Shown: positions 38,537 through 52,700 of the stretch, one piece after another
How the letters are laid out: the number at the start of each line of letters is the position of its first letter
Numbering within the stretch: the first letter of the stretch is position 1
Assembly (NCBI GenBank): GCA_964036275.1
Contig: OZ038435.1
Location: 14,671,634 to 14,735,633 of the forward strand
Origin: Litoditis marina
Taxonomy: Eukaryota > Nematoda > Chromadorea > Rhabditida > Rhabditidae
Direction of reading: 5' to 3'
Length of the DNA stretch: 64,000 bases
Notes under the pieces: generated by a model
The model's input: only the letters and a program-made list of their open reading frames with translations
Databases searched by the model: none
What the model was told of the DNA's origin: nothing
Made by a program: the position numbers and the translations under genes

Positions 38537-40190
38537 ACACACAAGTAAAAACAAAGTGAACATCCGACAAACCCCACTTTCAATGGTTGGGTTTGTCTTT
38601 TATCAAAACCAAATCATTTATTCAAAACATCACATATAAATGAAAATAGTAATAGTTCTTACCGTTAGAGTCCTGGCTGAAGAGAAGTTCCATGTAGAGA
38701 GAGGGATGAACTTTCTTCTTCTCTCTAAAATGAATGAAACTGAGATTCCAACGTATCATGTTCTCTATAATGCTGTATTTGTAGTTTGATCTCGTTGCTT
38801 TTCGCTTAGAAATATGAAAATTGTGGCGTGTATCGAGATCAGCACACAGCAGAAAAGCCGTACACACACAAGTAAAAACAGAGTTAACATCCGACAAACC
38901 CCACTTTCAATGGTTGGGTTTGTCTTTTATCAAAACCAAATCATTTATTCAAAACATCACATAACAATATAACTACTACTACTTACCATTAGAGCCCTGG
39001 TTGGAGAGAAGTTCCATGTAGAGAAAGGGATGAACTTTCTTCTTCTCTCTAAAATGAATGAAACTGAGATTCCAACGTATCATGTTCTCTATCATGCTGA
39101 ATTCTTAGTTTGATCTCGTTGCTTTTCGCTTAGAAATATTAAAATTGTGGCGTGTATCGAGATCAACACACAGCAGAAAAGCCGTACACACACAAGTAAA
39201 AACAGAGTTAACATTCGACAAACCCCACTTTCATTGGTTGGGTTTGTCTTTTATCAAAACCAAATCATTTATTCAAAACATCACATAACAATATAACTAC
39301 TACTACTTACCATTAGAGCCCTGGTTGGAGAGAAGTTCCATGTAGAGAAAGGGATGAACTTTCTTCTTCTCTCTAAAATGAATGAAACTGAGATTCCAAC
39401 GTATCATGTTCTCTATCATGCTGTATTCTTAGTTTGATCTCGTTGCTTTTCGCTTCGAAATATAAAAATTGTGGCGTGTATCGAGATCAACACACAGCAG
39501 AAAAGCCGTACACACACAAGTAAAAACAGAGTTAACATTCGACAAACCCCACTTTCATTGGTTGGGTTTGTCTTTTATCAAAACCAAATCATTTATTCAA
39601 AACATCACATAACAATATAACTACTACTACTTACCATTAGAGCCCTGGTTGGAGAGAAGTTCCATGTAGAGAAAGGGATGAACTTTCTTCTTCTCTCTAA
39701 AATGAATGAAACTGAGATTCCAACGTATCATGTTCTCTATCATGCTGAATTCTTAGTTTGATCTCGTTGCTTTTCGCTTAGAAATATTAAAATTGTGGCG
39801 TGTATCGAGATCAACACACAGCAGAAAAGCCGTACACACACAAGTAAAAACAGAGTTAACATTCGACAAACCCCACTTTCATTGGTTGGGTTTGTCTTTT
39901 ATCAAAACCAAATCATTTATTCAAAACATCACATAACAATATAACTACTACTACTTACCATTAGAGCCCTGGTTGGAGAGAAGTTCCATGTAGAGAAAGG
40001 GATGAACTTTCTTCTTCTCTCTAAAATGAATGAAACTGAGATTCCAACGTATCATGTTCTCTATAATGCTGTATTTGTAGTTTGATCTCGTTGCTTTTCG
40101 CTTCGAAATATAAAAATTGTGGCGTGTATCGAGATCAACACACAGCAGAAAAGCCGTACACACACACAAGTAAAAACAAAGCTATTATTC
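38537..40190 (+). repeat. Left end of Sat-324 with an alternating dimer
   Basis: Successive units alternate between a GCTGAATTCTTAG plus CTTAGAAATATTAAAATTG form (near 39095 and 39745) and a GCTGTATTC or GCTGTATTTG plus CTTCGAAATATAAAAATTG form (near 39422 and 40069). This gives a roughly 650-bp two-unit periodicity over the 324-bp base period. Confidence 0.6.
40082..40138. repeat. TTGATCTCG/CGAGATCAA inverted repeat, one example of a feature in most Sat-324 units
   Basis: TTGATCTCG at 40082-40090 and CGAGATCAA at 40130-40138 are perfectly complementary 9-mers separated by 39 bases. The pair is present in most units across the array. Exceptions include GACCTCG variants, GATCTTG near 53783, TATAGAGATC units near 56750 and 59028, and the 7-bp deletion unit at 41.7 kb. 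Confidence 0.75.
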
Positions 40191-40222
40191 GACAAACCCC
40201 ACTTTCATTGGTTGGGTTTGTC
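40191..40222. repeat. GACAAACCC/GGGTTTGTC hairpin, one example of a feature of Sat-324 units
   Basis: GACAAACCC at 40191-40199 and GGGTTTGTC at 40214-40222 are perfect 9-bp complements. The inner CAC and GTT bases extend the stem around a loop of about eight bases. Units of the GACTAACCCC subfamily carry one mismatch in the stem, and units near 56825, 59105 and 59431 have GGATTTGTC, a second mismatch. Confidence 0.75.
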
Positions 40223-41486
40223 TTTTATCAAAACCAAATCATTTATTCAAAACATCACATAACAATATAACTACTACTACTTACCATTAGAGCCCTGGTT
40301 GGAGAGGAGATCCATGTAGAGAATCGAATGAACTTTCTTCTTCTCTCTAAAATGAATGAAACTGAGATTCCAACGTATCATGTTCTCTATAATGCTGTAT
40401 TTGTAGTTTGATCTCGTTGCTTTTCGCTTAGAAATATGAAAATTGTGGCGTGTATCGAGATCAACACACAGCAGAAAAGCCGTACACACACAAGTAAAAA
40501 CAAAGTTATTATTCGACAAACCCCACTTTCATTGGTTGGGTTTGTCTTTTATCAAAACCAAATCATTTATTCAAAACATCACATAACAATATAACTACTA
40601 CTACTTACCATTAGAGCCCTGGTTGGAGAGGAGATCCATGTAGAGAATCGAATGAACTTTCTTCTTCTCTCTAAAATGAATGAAACTGAGATTCCAACGT
40701 ATCATGTTCTCTATAATGCTGTATTTGTAGTTTGATCTCGTTGCTTTTCGCTTAGAAATATGAAAATTGTGGCGTGTATCGAGATCAACACACAGCAGAA
40801 AAGCCGTACACACACAAGTAAAAACAAAGTTATTATTCGACAAACCCCACTTTCATTGGTTGGGTTTGTCTTTTATCAAAACCAAATCATTTATTCAAAA
40901 CATCACATAACAATATAACTACTACTACTTACCATTAGAGCCCTGGTTGGAGAGGAGATCCATGTAGAGAATCGAATGAACTTTCTTCTTCTCTCTAAAA
41001 TGAATGAAACTGAGATTCCAACGTATCATGTTCTCTATAATGCTGTATTTGTAGTTTGATCTCGTTGCTTTTCGCTTAGAAATATAAAAATTGTGGCGTG
41101 TATCGAGATCAACACACAGCAGAAAAGCCGTACACACACAAGTAAAAACAAAGTTATTATTCGACAAACCCCACTTTCATTGGTTGGGTTTGTCTTTTAT
41201 CAAAACCAAATCATTTATTCAAAACATCACATAACAATATAACTACTACTACTTACCATTAGAGCCCTGGTTGGAGAGGAGATCCATGTAGAGAATCGAA
41301 TGAACTTTCTTCTTCTCTCTAAAATGAATGAAACTGAGATTCCAACGTATCATGTTCTCTATAATGCTGTATTTGTAGTTTGATCTCGTTGCTTTTCGCT
41401 TAGAAATATGAAAATTGTGGCGTGTATCGAGATCAGCACACAGCAGAAAAGCCGTACACACACAAGTAAAAACAGAGTTAACATCC
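40191..41486 (+). repeat. Four near-identical 324-bp Sat-324 units
   Basis: The hairpin start GACAAACCCC falls at 40191, 40515, 40839, 41163 and 41487 (as GACAAACCCC again), spaced exactly 324 bp. All share GGAGAGGAGATCCATG and GAGAATCGAATGAAC. They differ at only a few positions, such as AATATGAAAATTG against AATATAAAAATTG. This points to recent local amplification. Confidence 0.8.
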
Positions 41487-41805
41487 GACAAACCCCACTT
41501 TCAATGGTTGGGTTTGTCTTTTATCAAAACCAAATCATTTATTCAAAACATCACATAACAATATAACTACTACTACTTACCATTAGAGCCCTGGTTGGAG
41601 AGAAGTTCCATGTAGAGAAAGGGATGAACTTTCTTCTTCTCTCTAAAATGAATGAAACTGAGATTCCAACGTATCATGTTCTCTATCATGCTGTATTCTT
41701 AGTTTGATCTCGTTGCTTTTCGCTTCGAAATATAAAAATTGTGGCGTGATCAACACACAGCAGAAAAGCCGTACACACACACAAGTAAAAACAAAGTTAT
41801 TATTC
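41487..41805 (+). repeat. Sat-324 unit with a 7-bp deletion
   Basis: The unit is 319 bp. GTGGCGTGATCAACAC near 41742-41757 lacks the seven bases TATCGAG found in other units, which destroys one arm of the CGAGATCAA inverted repeat. A two-base CA expansion nearby offsets part of the length loss. Confidence 0.75.
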
Positions 41806-43104
41806 GACAAACCCCACTTTCATTGGTTGGGTTTGTCTTTTATCAAAACCAAATCATTTATTCAAAACATCACATAACAATATAACTACTACTACTTACC
41901 ATTAGAGCCCTGGTTGGAGAGGAGATCCATGTAGAGAATCGAATGAACTTTCTTCTTCTCTCTAAAATGAATGAAACTGAGATTCCAACGTATCCTGTTC
42001 TCTATAATGCTGTATTTGTAGTTTGATCTCGTTGCTTTTCGCTTAGAAATATGAAAATTGTGGCGTGTATCGAGATCAGCACACAGCAGAAAAGCCGTAC
42101 ACACACAAGTAAAAACAGAGTTAACATCCGACAAACCCCACTTTCAATGGTTGGGTTTGTCTTTTATCAAAACCAAATCATTTATTCAAAACATCACATA
42201 ACAATATAACTACTACTACTTACCATTAGAGCCCTGGTTGGAGAGAAGTTCCATGTAGAGAAAGGGATGAACTTTCTTCTTCTCTCTAAAATGAATGAAA
42301 CTGAGATTCCAACGTATCATGTTCTCTATCATGCTGTATTCTTAGTTTGATCTCGTTGCTTTTCGCTTAGAAATATTAAAATTGTGGCGTGTATCGAGAT
42401 CAACACACAGCAGAAAAGCCGTACACACACAAGTAAAAACAAAGTTAACATCTGACTAACCCCACTTCCAATGGTTGGGTTTGTCTTTTATCAAATCAAA
42501 ATCATTTATTCAAAACATCACATATAAATGAAAATAGAAGTAGTTCTTACCGTTAGAGCTCTGGCTGAAGAGAAGTTCCATGTAGAGAAAGGGATGAACT
42601 TTCTTCTTCTCTCTAAAATGAATGAAACTGAGATTCCAACGTATCATGTTCTCTATAATGCTGTATTTGTAGTTTGATCTCGTTGCTTTTCGCTTAGAAA
42701 TATAAAAATTGTGGCGTGTATCGAGATCAACACACAGCAGAAAAGCCGTACACACACAAGTAAAAACAAAGATATTATTCGACAAACCCCACTTTCAATG
42801 GTTGGGTTTGTCTTTTATCAAAACCAAATCATTTATTCGAAACATCACATATAAATGAAAATAGTAATAGTTCTTACCGTTAGAGCCCTGGCTGAAGAAA
42901 AGTTCCATGTAGAGAAAGGGATGAACTTTCTTCTCTCTAAAATGAATGAAACTGAGATTCCAACGTAAAATGTTCTCTATAATGCTGTATTTGTAGTTTG
43001 ATCTCGTTGCTTTTCGCTTAGAAATATAAAAATTGTGGCGTGTATCGAGATCAACACACAGCAGAAAAGCCGTACACACACAAGTAAAAACAAAGTTATT
43101 ATTC

Positions 43105-43470
43105 GACAAACCCCACTTTCAATGGTTGGGTTTGTCTTTTATCAAAACCAAATCATTTATTCGAAACATCACATATAAATGAAAATAGTAGGGTGTATTT
43201 GTAGTTTGACCTCGTTGCTTTTCGCTTAGAAATATGAAAATTGTGGCGTGTATCGAGATCAACACACAGCAGAAAAGCCGTAAACACACAAGTAAAAACA
43301 AAGTTAACACTGACTAACCCCACTTTCTATGGTTGGGTTTGTCTTTTATCAAAACCAAATCTTTTATTCAAAGCATCACATAAATATAAAACTAATAATA
43401 CTTACCATTAGAGCCCTGGCTGAAGAGAAGTTCCATGTAGAGAATAGAAGTGAAAACAAAGTTAACATCT
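43105..43470 (+). repeat. Two consecutive truncated Sat-324 units (207 and 159 bp)
   Basis: Unit starts at 43105, 43312 and 43471 are 207 and 159 bp apart instead of about 324. In the first, AAAATAGTAGGGTGTATTTG near 43188 joins the AT-rich segment directly to the unit's end, losing about 117 bp. In the second, GAGAATAGAAGTGAAAAC near 43441-43456 joins the middle to the CACAAGTGAAAAC region, losing about 165 bp. Deletion at short homologies is likely. Confidence 0.85.
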
Positions 43471-46079
43471 GACTAACCCCACTTTCTATGGTTGGGTTTG
43501 TCTTTTATCAAAACCAAATAATTTATTCGGAACATCACATAAATATAAAACTAATAATACTACTTACCGTTAGGGCCCTGGTTGGAGAGAAGATCCATGT
43601 AGAGAAAAGGATGAACTTTCTTCTTCTCTCTAAAATGAATGAAACTGAGATTCCAACGTATCATGTTCTCTATAATGATGTATTCTTAGTTTGATCTCGT
43701 TGCTTTTCGCTTAGAAATATGAAAATTGTGGCGTGTATCGAGATCAACACACAGCAGAAAAGCCGTACACACACAAGTGAAAACTAAGTTATTATTCGAC
43801 AAACCCCACTTTCAATGATTGGGTTTGTCTTTTTATCAAAACCAAATAATTTATTCGAAACATCACATAAATATAAAACTAATAATACTCACCATTAGAG
43901 CCCTGGCTGAAGAGAAGTTCCATGTAGAGAAAGGGATGAACTTTCTTCTTCTCTCTAAAATGAATTAAACTGAGATTCCAACGTATCATGTTCTCTATAA
44001 TGCTGTATTGGTAGTTTGACCTCGTTGATTTTCGCTCGGAAATATAAAAATTGTGGCGTGTATCGAGATCAACACACAGCAGAAAAGCCGTACACACACA
44101 AGTAAAAACAAAGTTATTATTCGACAAACCCCACTTTCAATGGTTGGGTTTGTCTTTTATCAAAACCAAATCATTCATTCAAAACATCACATATAAATGA
44201 AAATAGTAATAGTTCTTACCGTTAGAGCCCTGGCCGAAGAGAGGTTCCATGTAGAGAAAGAGAGGAACTTTCTTCTTCTCTCTAAAATGAAAGAAACTGA
44301 GATTCCAACGTATCATGTTCTCTATCATGCTGTATTCTTAGTTTGATCTCGTTGCTTTTCGCTTAGAAATATAAAAATTGTGGCGTGTATCGAGATCAAA
44401 ACCACAGCAGAAAAGCCGTACACACACAAGTGAAAACTAAGTTATTATTCGACAAACCCCACTTTCAATGGTTGGGTTTGTCTTTTATCGAAACCAGATC
44501 CTTTATTCAAAACATCACATAACAATAAAACTACTACTACTTACCATTAGAGCCCTGTTTGGAGAGAAGTTCCATGTAGAGAAAGGAATGAACTTTATTC
44601 TTCTCTCTAAAATGAATGAAACTGAGATTCCAACGTATCATGTTCTCTATAATGCTGTATTTGTAGTTTGATCTCGTTGCTTTTCGCTTAGAAATATGAA
44701 AATTGTGGCGTGTATCGAGATCAACACACAGCAGAAAAGCCGTACACACACAAGTAAAAACAAAGTTATTATTCGACAAACCCCACTTTCAATGGTTGGG
44801 TTTGTCTTTTATCAAAACCAAATCATTCATTCAAAACATCACATATAAATGAAAATAGTAATAGTTCTTACCGTTAGAGCTCTGGCCGAAGAGAAGTTCC
44901 ATGTAGAGAAAGGGATGATTCTTCTTCTTCTCTCTAAAATGAATGAAACTGAGATTCCAACGTAAAATGTTCTCTATAATGCTGTATTTGTAGTTTGATC
45001 TCGTTGCTTTTCGCTTAGAAATATAAAAATTGTGGCGTGTATCGAGATCAACACACAGCAGAAAAGCCGTACACACGCAAGTGAAAACAAAGTTAACATC
45101 TGACTAACCCCACTTTCAATGGTTGGGTTTGTCTTTTATCAAAACCAAATCATTTATTCGAAACATCACATATAAATGAAAATAGTAATAGTTCTTACCG
45201 TTAGAGCTCTGGCCGAAGAGAAGTTCCATGTAGAGAAAGGGATGATTCTTCTTCTTCTCTCTAAAATGAATGAAACTGAGATTCCAACGTAAAATGTTCT
45301 CTATAATGCTGTATTTGTAGTTTGATCTCGTTGCTTTTCGCTTAGAAATATAAAAATTGTGGCGTGTATCGAGATCAACACACAGCAGAAAAGCCGTACA
45401 CACACAAGTAAAAACAAAGTTAACATCTGACTAACCCCACTTTCAATGGTTGGGTTTGTCTTTTATCAAAACCAAATCATTTATTCGAAACATCACATAT
45501 AAATGAAAATAGTAATAGTTCTTACCGTTAGAGCTCTGGCCGAAGAGAAGTTCCATGTAGAGAAAGGGATGAACTTTCTTCTTCTCCCTAAAATGAATGA
45601 AACTGAGATTCCAACGTATCATGTTCTCTATCATGCTGTATTTGTAGTTTGACCTCGTTGCTTTTCGCTTAGAAATATGAAAATTGTGGCGTGTTTCGAG
45701 ATCAACACACAGCAGAAAAGCCGTACACACACAAGTAAAAACAAAGTTAACACTGACTAACCCCACTTTCAATGGTTGGGTTTGTCTTTCATCAAAACCA
45801 AATCTTTTATTCAAAGCATCACATAAATATTAAACTAATAATACTTACCATTAGAGCCCTGGCCGAAGAGAAGTTCCATGTAGAGAGAGGGATGAACTTT
45901 CTTCTTCTCTCTAAAATGAAAGAAACTGAGATTCCAACGTATCATGTTCTCTATCATGCTGTATTCTTAGTTTGATCTCGTTGCTTTTCGCTTAGAAATA
46001 TAAAAATTGTGGCGTGTATCGAGATCAAAACCACAGCAGAAAAGCCGTACACACACAAGTAAAAACAAAGTTAACATCT

Positions 46080-46735
46080 GACTAACCCCACTTTCAATGG
46101 TTGGGTTTGTCTTTTATCGAAACCAGATCCTTTATTCAAAACATCACATATAAATGAAAATATTAATACTACTTACCGTTAGAGCCCTGTTTGGAGAGAA
46201 GTTCCATGTAGAGAAAGGGATGAACTTCGTTCTGCTCCCTAAAATGAATTAAACTGAGATTCCAACGTATCATGTTCTCTATAATGATGTATTTGTTGTT
46301 TGATCTCGTTGCTTTTCGCTTAGAAATATAAAAATTGTGGCGTGTATCGAGATCAAAACCACAGCAGAAAAGCCGTACACACACAAGTAAAAACAAAGTT
46401 AACATCTGACTAACCCCACTTTCAATGGTTGGGTTTGTCTTTTATCGAAACCAGATCCTTTATTCAAAACATCACATATAAATGAAAATATTAATACTAC
46501 TTACCGTTAGAGCCCTGTTTGGAGAGAAGTTCCATGTAGAGAAAGGGATGAACTTCGTTCTGCTCCCTAAAATGAATTAAACTGAGATTCCAACGTATCA
46601 TGTTCTCTATAATGATGTATTTGTTGTTTGATCTCGTTGCTTTTCGCTTAGAAATATAAAAATTGTGGCGTGTATCGAGATCAAAACCACAGCAGAAAAG
46701 CCGTACACACACAAGTAAAAACAAAGTTAACATCT
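46080..46735 (+). repeat. Pair of matching 328-bp Sat-324 units
   Basis: Units start at 46080, 46408 and 46736, exactly 328 bp apart. The two share rare variants: CTTTTATCGAAACCAGATCC, AACTTCGTTCTGCTCCC, AAATGAATTAAAC, ATTTGTTGTTTGATC and GATCAAAACCACAGC. I saw no difference between them, consistent with a very recent duplication. Confidence 0.8.
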
Positions 46736-49700
46736 GACTAACCCCACTTTCAATGGTTGGGTTTGTCTTTCATCAAAACCAAATCATTCATTCAAAACAT
46801 CACATATAAATGAAAATAGTAATAGTTCTTACCGTTAGAGCTCTGGCCGAAGAGAAGTTCCATGTAGAGAAAGGGATGAACTTCGTTCTGCTCCCTAAAA
46901 TGAATTAAACTGAGATTCCAACGTATCATGTTCTCTATAATGATGTATTCTTAGTTTGATCTCGTTGATTTTCGCTCGGAAATATAAAAATTGTGGCGTG
47001 TATCGAGATCAACACACAGCAGAAAAGCCGTACACACACAAGTAAAAACAAAGTTATTATTCGACAAACCCCACTTTCAATGGTTGGGTTTGTCTTTTAT
47101 CAAAACCAAATCATTTATTCGAAACATCACATAAATATAAAACTAATAATACTTACCATTAGAGCCCTGGTTGGAGAGAAGTTCCATGTAGAGAGAGGGA
47201 TGAACTTTCTTCTTCTCTCAAAAATGAATGAAACTGAGATTCCAACGTATCATGTTCTCTATCATGCTGTATTTGTAGTTTGATCTCGTTGCTTTTCGCT
47301 TAGAAATATAAAAATTGTGGCGTGTATCGAGATCAACACACAGCAGAAAAGCCGTACACACACAAGTAAAAACAAAGTTATTATTCGACAAACCCCACTT
47401 TCAATGGTTGGGTTTGTCTTTTATCAAAACCAAATCATTTATTCGAAACATCACATAAATATAAAACTAATAATACTTACCATTAGAGCCCTGGCTGAAG
47501 AGAAGTTCCATGTAGAGAAAGGGATGAACTTTCTTCTTCTCTCTAAAATTAATGAAACTGAGATTCCGACGTATCATGTTCTCTATAATGCTGTATTTGT
47601 AGTTTGATCTCGTTGCTTTTCGCTTCGAAATATAAAAATTGTGGCGTGTATCGAGATCAACACACAGCAGAAAAGCCGTACACACACAAGTAAAAACAAA
47701 GTGAACATCCAACAAACCCCACTTTCAATGGTTGGGTTTGTCTTTTATCAAAAATAATCATTTATTCAAAACATCACATATAAATGAAACCAATAATACT
47801 TACCATTAGAGCCCTGGTTGGAGAGAAGTTCCATGTAGAGAAAGGGATGAACTTTCTTCTTCTCTCTAAAATGAATGAAACTGAGATTCCGACGTATCAT
47901 GTTCTCTATCATGCTGTATTTGTAGTTTGATCTCGTTGCTTTTCGCTTAGAAATATAAAAATTGTGGCGTGTATCGAGATCAACACACAGCAGAAAAGCC
48001 GTACACACACAAGTAAAAACAAAGTGAACATCCAACAAACCCCACTTTCAATGGTTGGGTTTGTCTTTTATCAAAACCAAATCATTTACTCAAAACATCA
48101 CATATAAATGAAACCAATAATACTTACCATTAGAGCCCTGGTTGGAGAGAAGTTCCATGTAGAGAAAGGGATGAACTTTCTTCTTCTCTCTAAAATGAAT
48201 GAAACTGAGATTCCGACGTATCATGTTCTCTATCATGCTGTATTTGTAGTTTGATCTCGTTGCTTTTCGCTTAGAAATATGAAAATTGTGGCGTGTATCG
48301 AGATCAATACACAGCAGAAAAGCCGTACACACACAAGTAAAAACAAAGTGAACATCCAACAAACCCCACTTTCAATGGTTGGGTTTGTCTTTTATCAAAA
48401 CCAAATCATTTACTCAAAACATCACATATAAATGAAACCAATAATACTTACCATTAGAGCCCTGGTTGGAGAGAAGTTCCATGTAGAGAAAGGGATGAAC
48501 TTTCTTCTTCTCTCTAAAATTAATGAAACTGAGATTCCAACGTATCATGTTCTCTATCATGCTGTATTCTTAGTTTGATCTCGTTGCTTTTCGCTTAGAA
48601 ATATGAAAATTGTGGCGTGTATCGAGATCAATACACAGCAGAAAAGCCGTACACACACAAGTAAAAACAAAGTTATTATTCGACAAACCCCACTTTCAAT
48701 GGTTGGGTTTGTCTTTTATCAAAACCAAATAATTTATTCGAAACATCACATAAATATAAAACTAATAATACTTACCATTAGAGCCCTGGTCGAAGAGAAG
48801 TTCCATGTAGAGAATAGAATGAACTTTCTTCTTCTCTCTAAAATGAATGAAACTGAGATTCAAACGTATCATGTTCTCTATAATGCTGTATTTGTAGTTT
48901 GATCTCGTTGCTTTTCGCTTAGAAATATGAAAATTGTGGCGTGTATCGAGATCAACACACAGCAGAAAAGCCGTACACACACAAGTAAAAACAAAGTTAA
49001 CATCTGACTAACCCCACTTTCTATGGTTGGGTTTGTCTTTTATCAAAACCAAATCATTTACTCAAAACATCACATATAAATGAAACCAATAATACTTACC
49101 ATTAGAGCCCTGGTTGGAGAGAAGTTCCATGTAGAGAAAGGGATGAACTTTCTTCTGCTCTCTAAAATGAATGAAACTGAGATTCCAACGTATCATGTTC
49201 TCTATAATGCTGTATTTGTAGTTTGACCTCGTTGCTTTTCGCTTAGAAATATAAAAATTGTGGCGTGTATCGAGATCAACACACAGCAGAAAAGCCGTAC
49301 ACACACAAGTAAAAACAAAGTTATTATTCGACAAACCCCACTTTCAATGGTTGGGTTTGTCTTTTATCAAAAATAATCATTTATTCAAAACATCACATAA
49401 CAATAAAACCAATAATACTTACCATTAGAGCCCTGGCTGAAGAGAAGTTCCATGTAGAGAAAGGGATGAACTTTCTTCTTCTCTCTAAAATTAATGAAAC
49501 TGAGATTCCAACGTATCATGTTCTCTATCATGCTGTATTTGTAGTTTGATCTCGTTGCTTTTCGCTTAGAAATATTAAAATTGTGGCGTGTAGCGAGATC
49601 AACACACAGCAGAAAAGCCGTACACACACAAGTAAAAACAAAGTTAACATCTGACTAACCCCACTTTCTATGGTTGGGTTTGTCTTTTATCAAAAATAAT

Positions 49701-52700
49701 CATTTATTCAAAACATCACATAACAATAAAACCAATAATACTTACCATTAGAGCCCTGGTCGAAGAGAAGTTCCATGTAGAGAGAGGGATGAACTTTCTT
49801 CTTCTCCCTGAAATGAACGAAACTGAGATTCCGACGTATCATGTTCTCTATAATGCTGTATTTGTAGTTTGATCTCGTTGCTTTTCGCTTAGAAATATTA
49901 AAATTGTGGCGTGTATCGAGATCAACACACAGCAGAAAAGCCGTACACACACAAGTAAAAACAAAGTTATTATTCGACAAACCCCACTTTCAATGGTTGG
50001 GTTTGTCTTTTATCAAAACCAAATAATTTATTCGAAACATCACATAAATATAAAACTAATAATACTTACCATTAGAGCCCTGGTCGAAGAGAAGTTCCAT
50101 GTAGAGAGAGGGATGAACTTTCTTCTTCTCCCTGAAATGAACGAAACTGAGATTCCGACGTATCATGTTCTCTATAATGCTGTATTTGTAGTTTGATCTC
50201 GTTGCTTTTCGCTTAGAAATATTAAAATTGTGGCGTGTATCGAGATCAACACACAGCAGAAAAGCCGTACACACACAAGTAAAAACAAAGTTATTATTCG
50301 ACAAACCCCACTTTCAATGGTTGGGTTTGTCTTTTATCAAAACCAAATCATTTATTCAAAACATCACATATAAATGAAAATAGTAATACTACTTACCGTT
50401 AAAGCCCTGGTTGGAGAGAAGATCCATGTAGAGAAAGGGATGAACTTTCTTCTTCTCCCTAAAATGAATGAAACTGAGATTCCAACGTATCATGTTCTCT
50501 ATAATGAATGATGTATTTGTAGTTTGATCTCGTTGCTTTTCGCTTAGAAATATGAAAATTGTGGCGTGTATCGAGATCAATACACAGCAGAAAAGCCGTA
50601 CACACACAAGTAAAAACAGAGTTATTATTCGACAAACCCCACTTTCAATGGTTGGGTTTGTCTTTTATCAAAACCAAATCATTTATTCAAAACATCACAT
50701 ATAAATGAAAATAGTAATACTACTTACCGTTAGAGCCCTGGTTGGAGAGAAGATCCATGTAGAGAGAGGGATGAACTTTCTTCTTCTCCCTAAAATGAAT
50801 GAAACTGAGATTCCAACGTATCATGTTCTCTATAATGCTGTATTTGTAGTTTGATCTCGTTGCTTTTCGGTTAGAAATATGAAAATTTTGGCGTGTATCG
50901 AGATCTAAACACAGCAGAAAAGCCGTACACACACAAGTAAAAACAAAGTTATTATTCGACAAACCCCACTTTCAATGGTTGGGTTTGTCTTTTATCAAAA
51001 CCAAATCATTTATTCGAAACATCACATATAAATGAAAATATTAATAGTTCTTACCGTTAGAGCCCTGGTTGGAGAGAAGTTCCATGTAGAGAGAGGGATG
51101 AACTTTCTTCTTCTCTCTAAAATGAATGAAACTGAGATTCCGACGTATCATGTTCTCTATAATGCTGTATTCTTAGTTTGATCTCGTTGCTTTTCGGTTA
51201 GAAATATGAAAATTGTGGCGTGTATCGAGATCAATACACAGCAGAAAAGCCGTACACACACAAGTAAAAACAAAGTGAACATCCAACAAACCCCACTTTC
51301 AATGGTTGGGTTTGTCTTTTATCAAAACCAAATCATTTATTCGAAACATCACATATAAATGAAAATATTAATAGTTCTTACCGTTAGAGCCCTGGTTGGA
51401 GAGAAGTTCCATGTAGAGAGAGGGATGAACTTTCTTCTTCCCTCTAAAATGAATGAAACTGAGATTCCAACGTATCATGTTCTCTATAATGCTGTATTTG
51501 TAGTTTGATCTCGTTGCTTTTCGCTTAGAAATATAAAAATTGTGGCGTGTATCGAGATCAACACACAGCAGAAAAGCCGTACACACACAAGTAAAAACAG
51601 AGTTATTATTCGACAAACCCCACATTCAATGGTTGGGTTTGTCTTTTATAAAAACCAAATCAATTATTCGAAACATCACATAACAATAAAAGTGATAATA
51701 AAACATACCGTTAGAGCCATGGTTGAAGAGAAGTTCCATGTAGAGAATCGAATGAACTTTCTTCTTCTCTCTAAAATGAATGAAACTGAGATTCCAACGT
51801 ATCATGTTCTCTATCATGCTGTATTTGTAGTTTGATCTCGTTGCTTTTCGCTTAGAAATATAAAAATTGTGGCGTGTATCGAGATCAATACACAGCAGAA
51901 AAGCCGTAAACACACAAGTAAAAACAAAGTTAACATCTGACTAACCCCACTTTCTATGGTTGGGTTTGTCTTTTATCAAAACCAAATCATTTATTCGAAA
52001 CATCACATAACAATAAAAGTGATAATAAAACATACCGTTAGAGCCATGGTTGAAGAGAAGTTCCATGTAGAGAATCGAATGAACTTTCTTCTTCTCTCTA
52101 AAATGAATGAAACTGAGATTCCGACGTATCATGTTCTCTATAATGCTGTATTCTTAGTTTGACCTCGTTGCTTTTCGCTTAGAAATATGAAAATTGTGGC
52201 GTGTATCGAGATCAACACACAGCAGAAAAGCCGTACACACACAAGTAAAAACAAAGTTATTATTCGACAAACCCCACTTTCAATGGTTGGGTTTGTCTTT
52301 TATCAAAACCAAATCATTTATTCGAAACATCACATAACAATAAAAGTGATAATAAAACATACCGTTAGAGCCATGGTTGAAGAGAAGTTCCATGTAGAGA
52401 ATCGAATGAACTTTCTTCTTCTCTCTAAAATGAATGAAACTGAGATTCCAACGTATCATGTTCTCTATCATGCTGTATTTGTAGTTTGATCTCGTTGCTT
52501 TTCGCTTAGAAATATAAAAATTGTGGCGTGTATCGAGATCAATACACAGCAGAAAAGCCGTAAACACACAAGTAGAAACAAAGTTAACATCTGACTAACC
52601 CCACTTTCAATGGTTGGGTTTGTCTTTTATCAAAACCAAATCGTTTATTCAAAACATCACATATAAATGAAAATAGAAGTAGTTCTTACCGATAGAGCCC

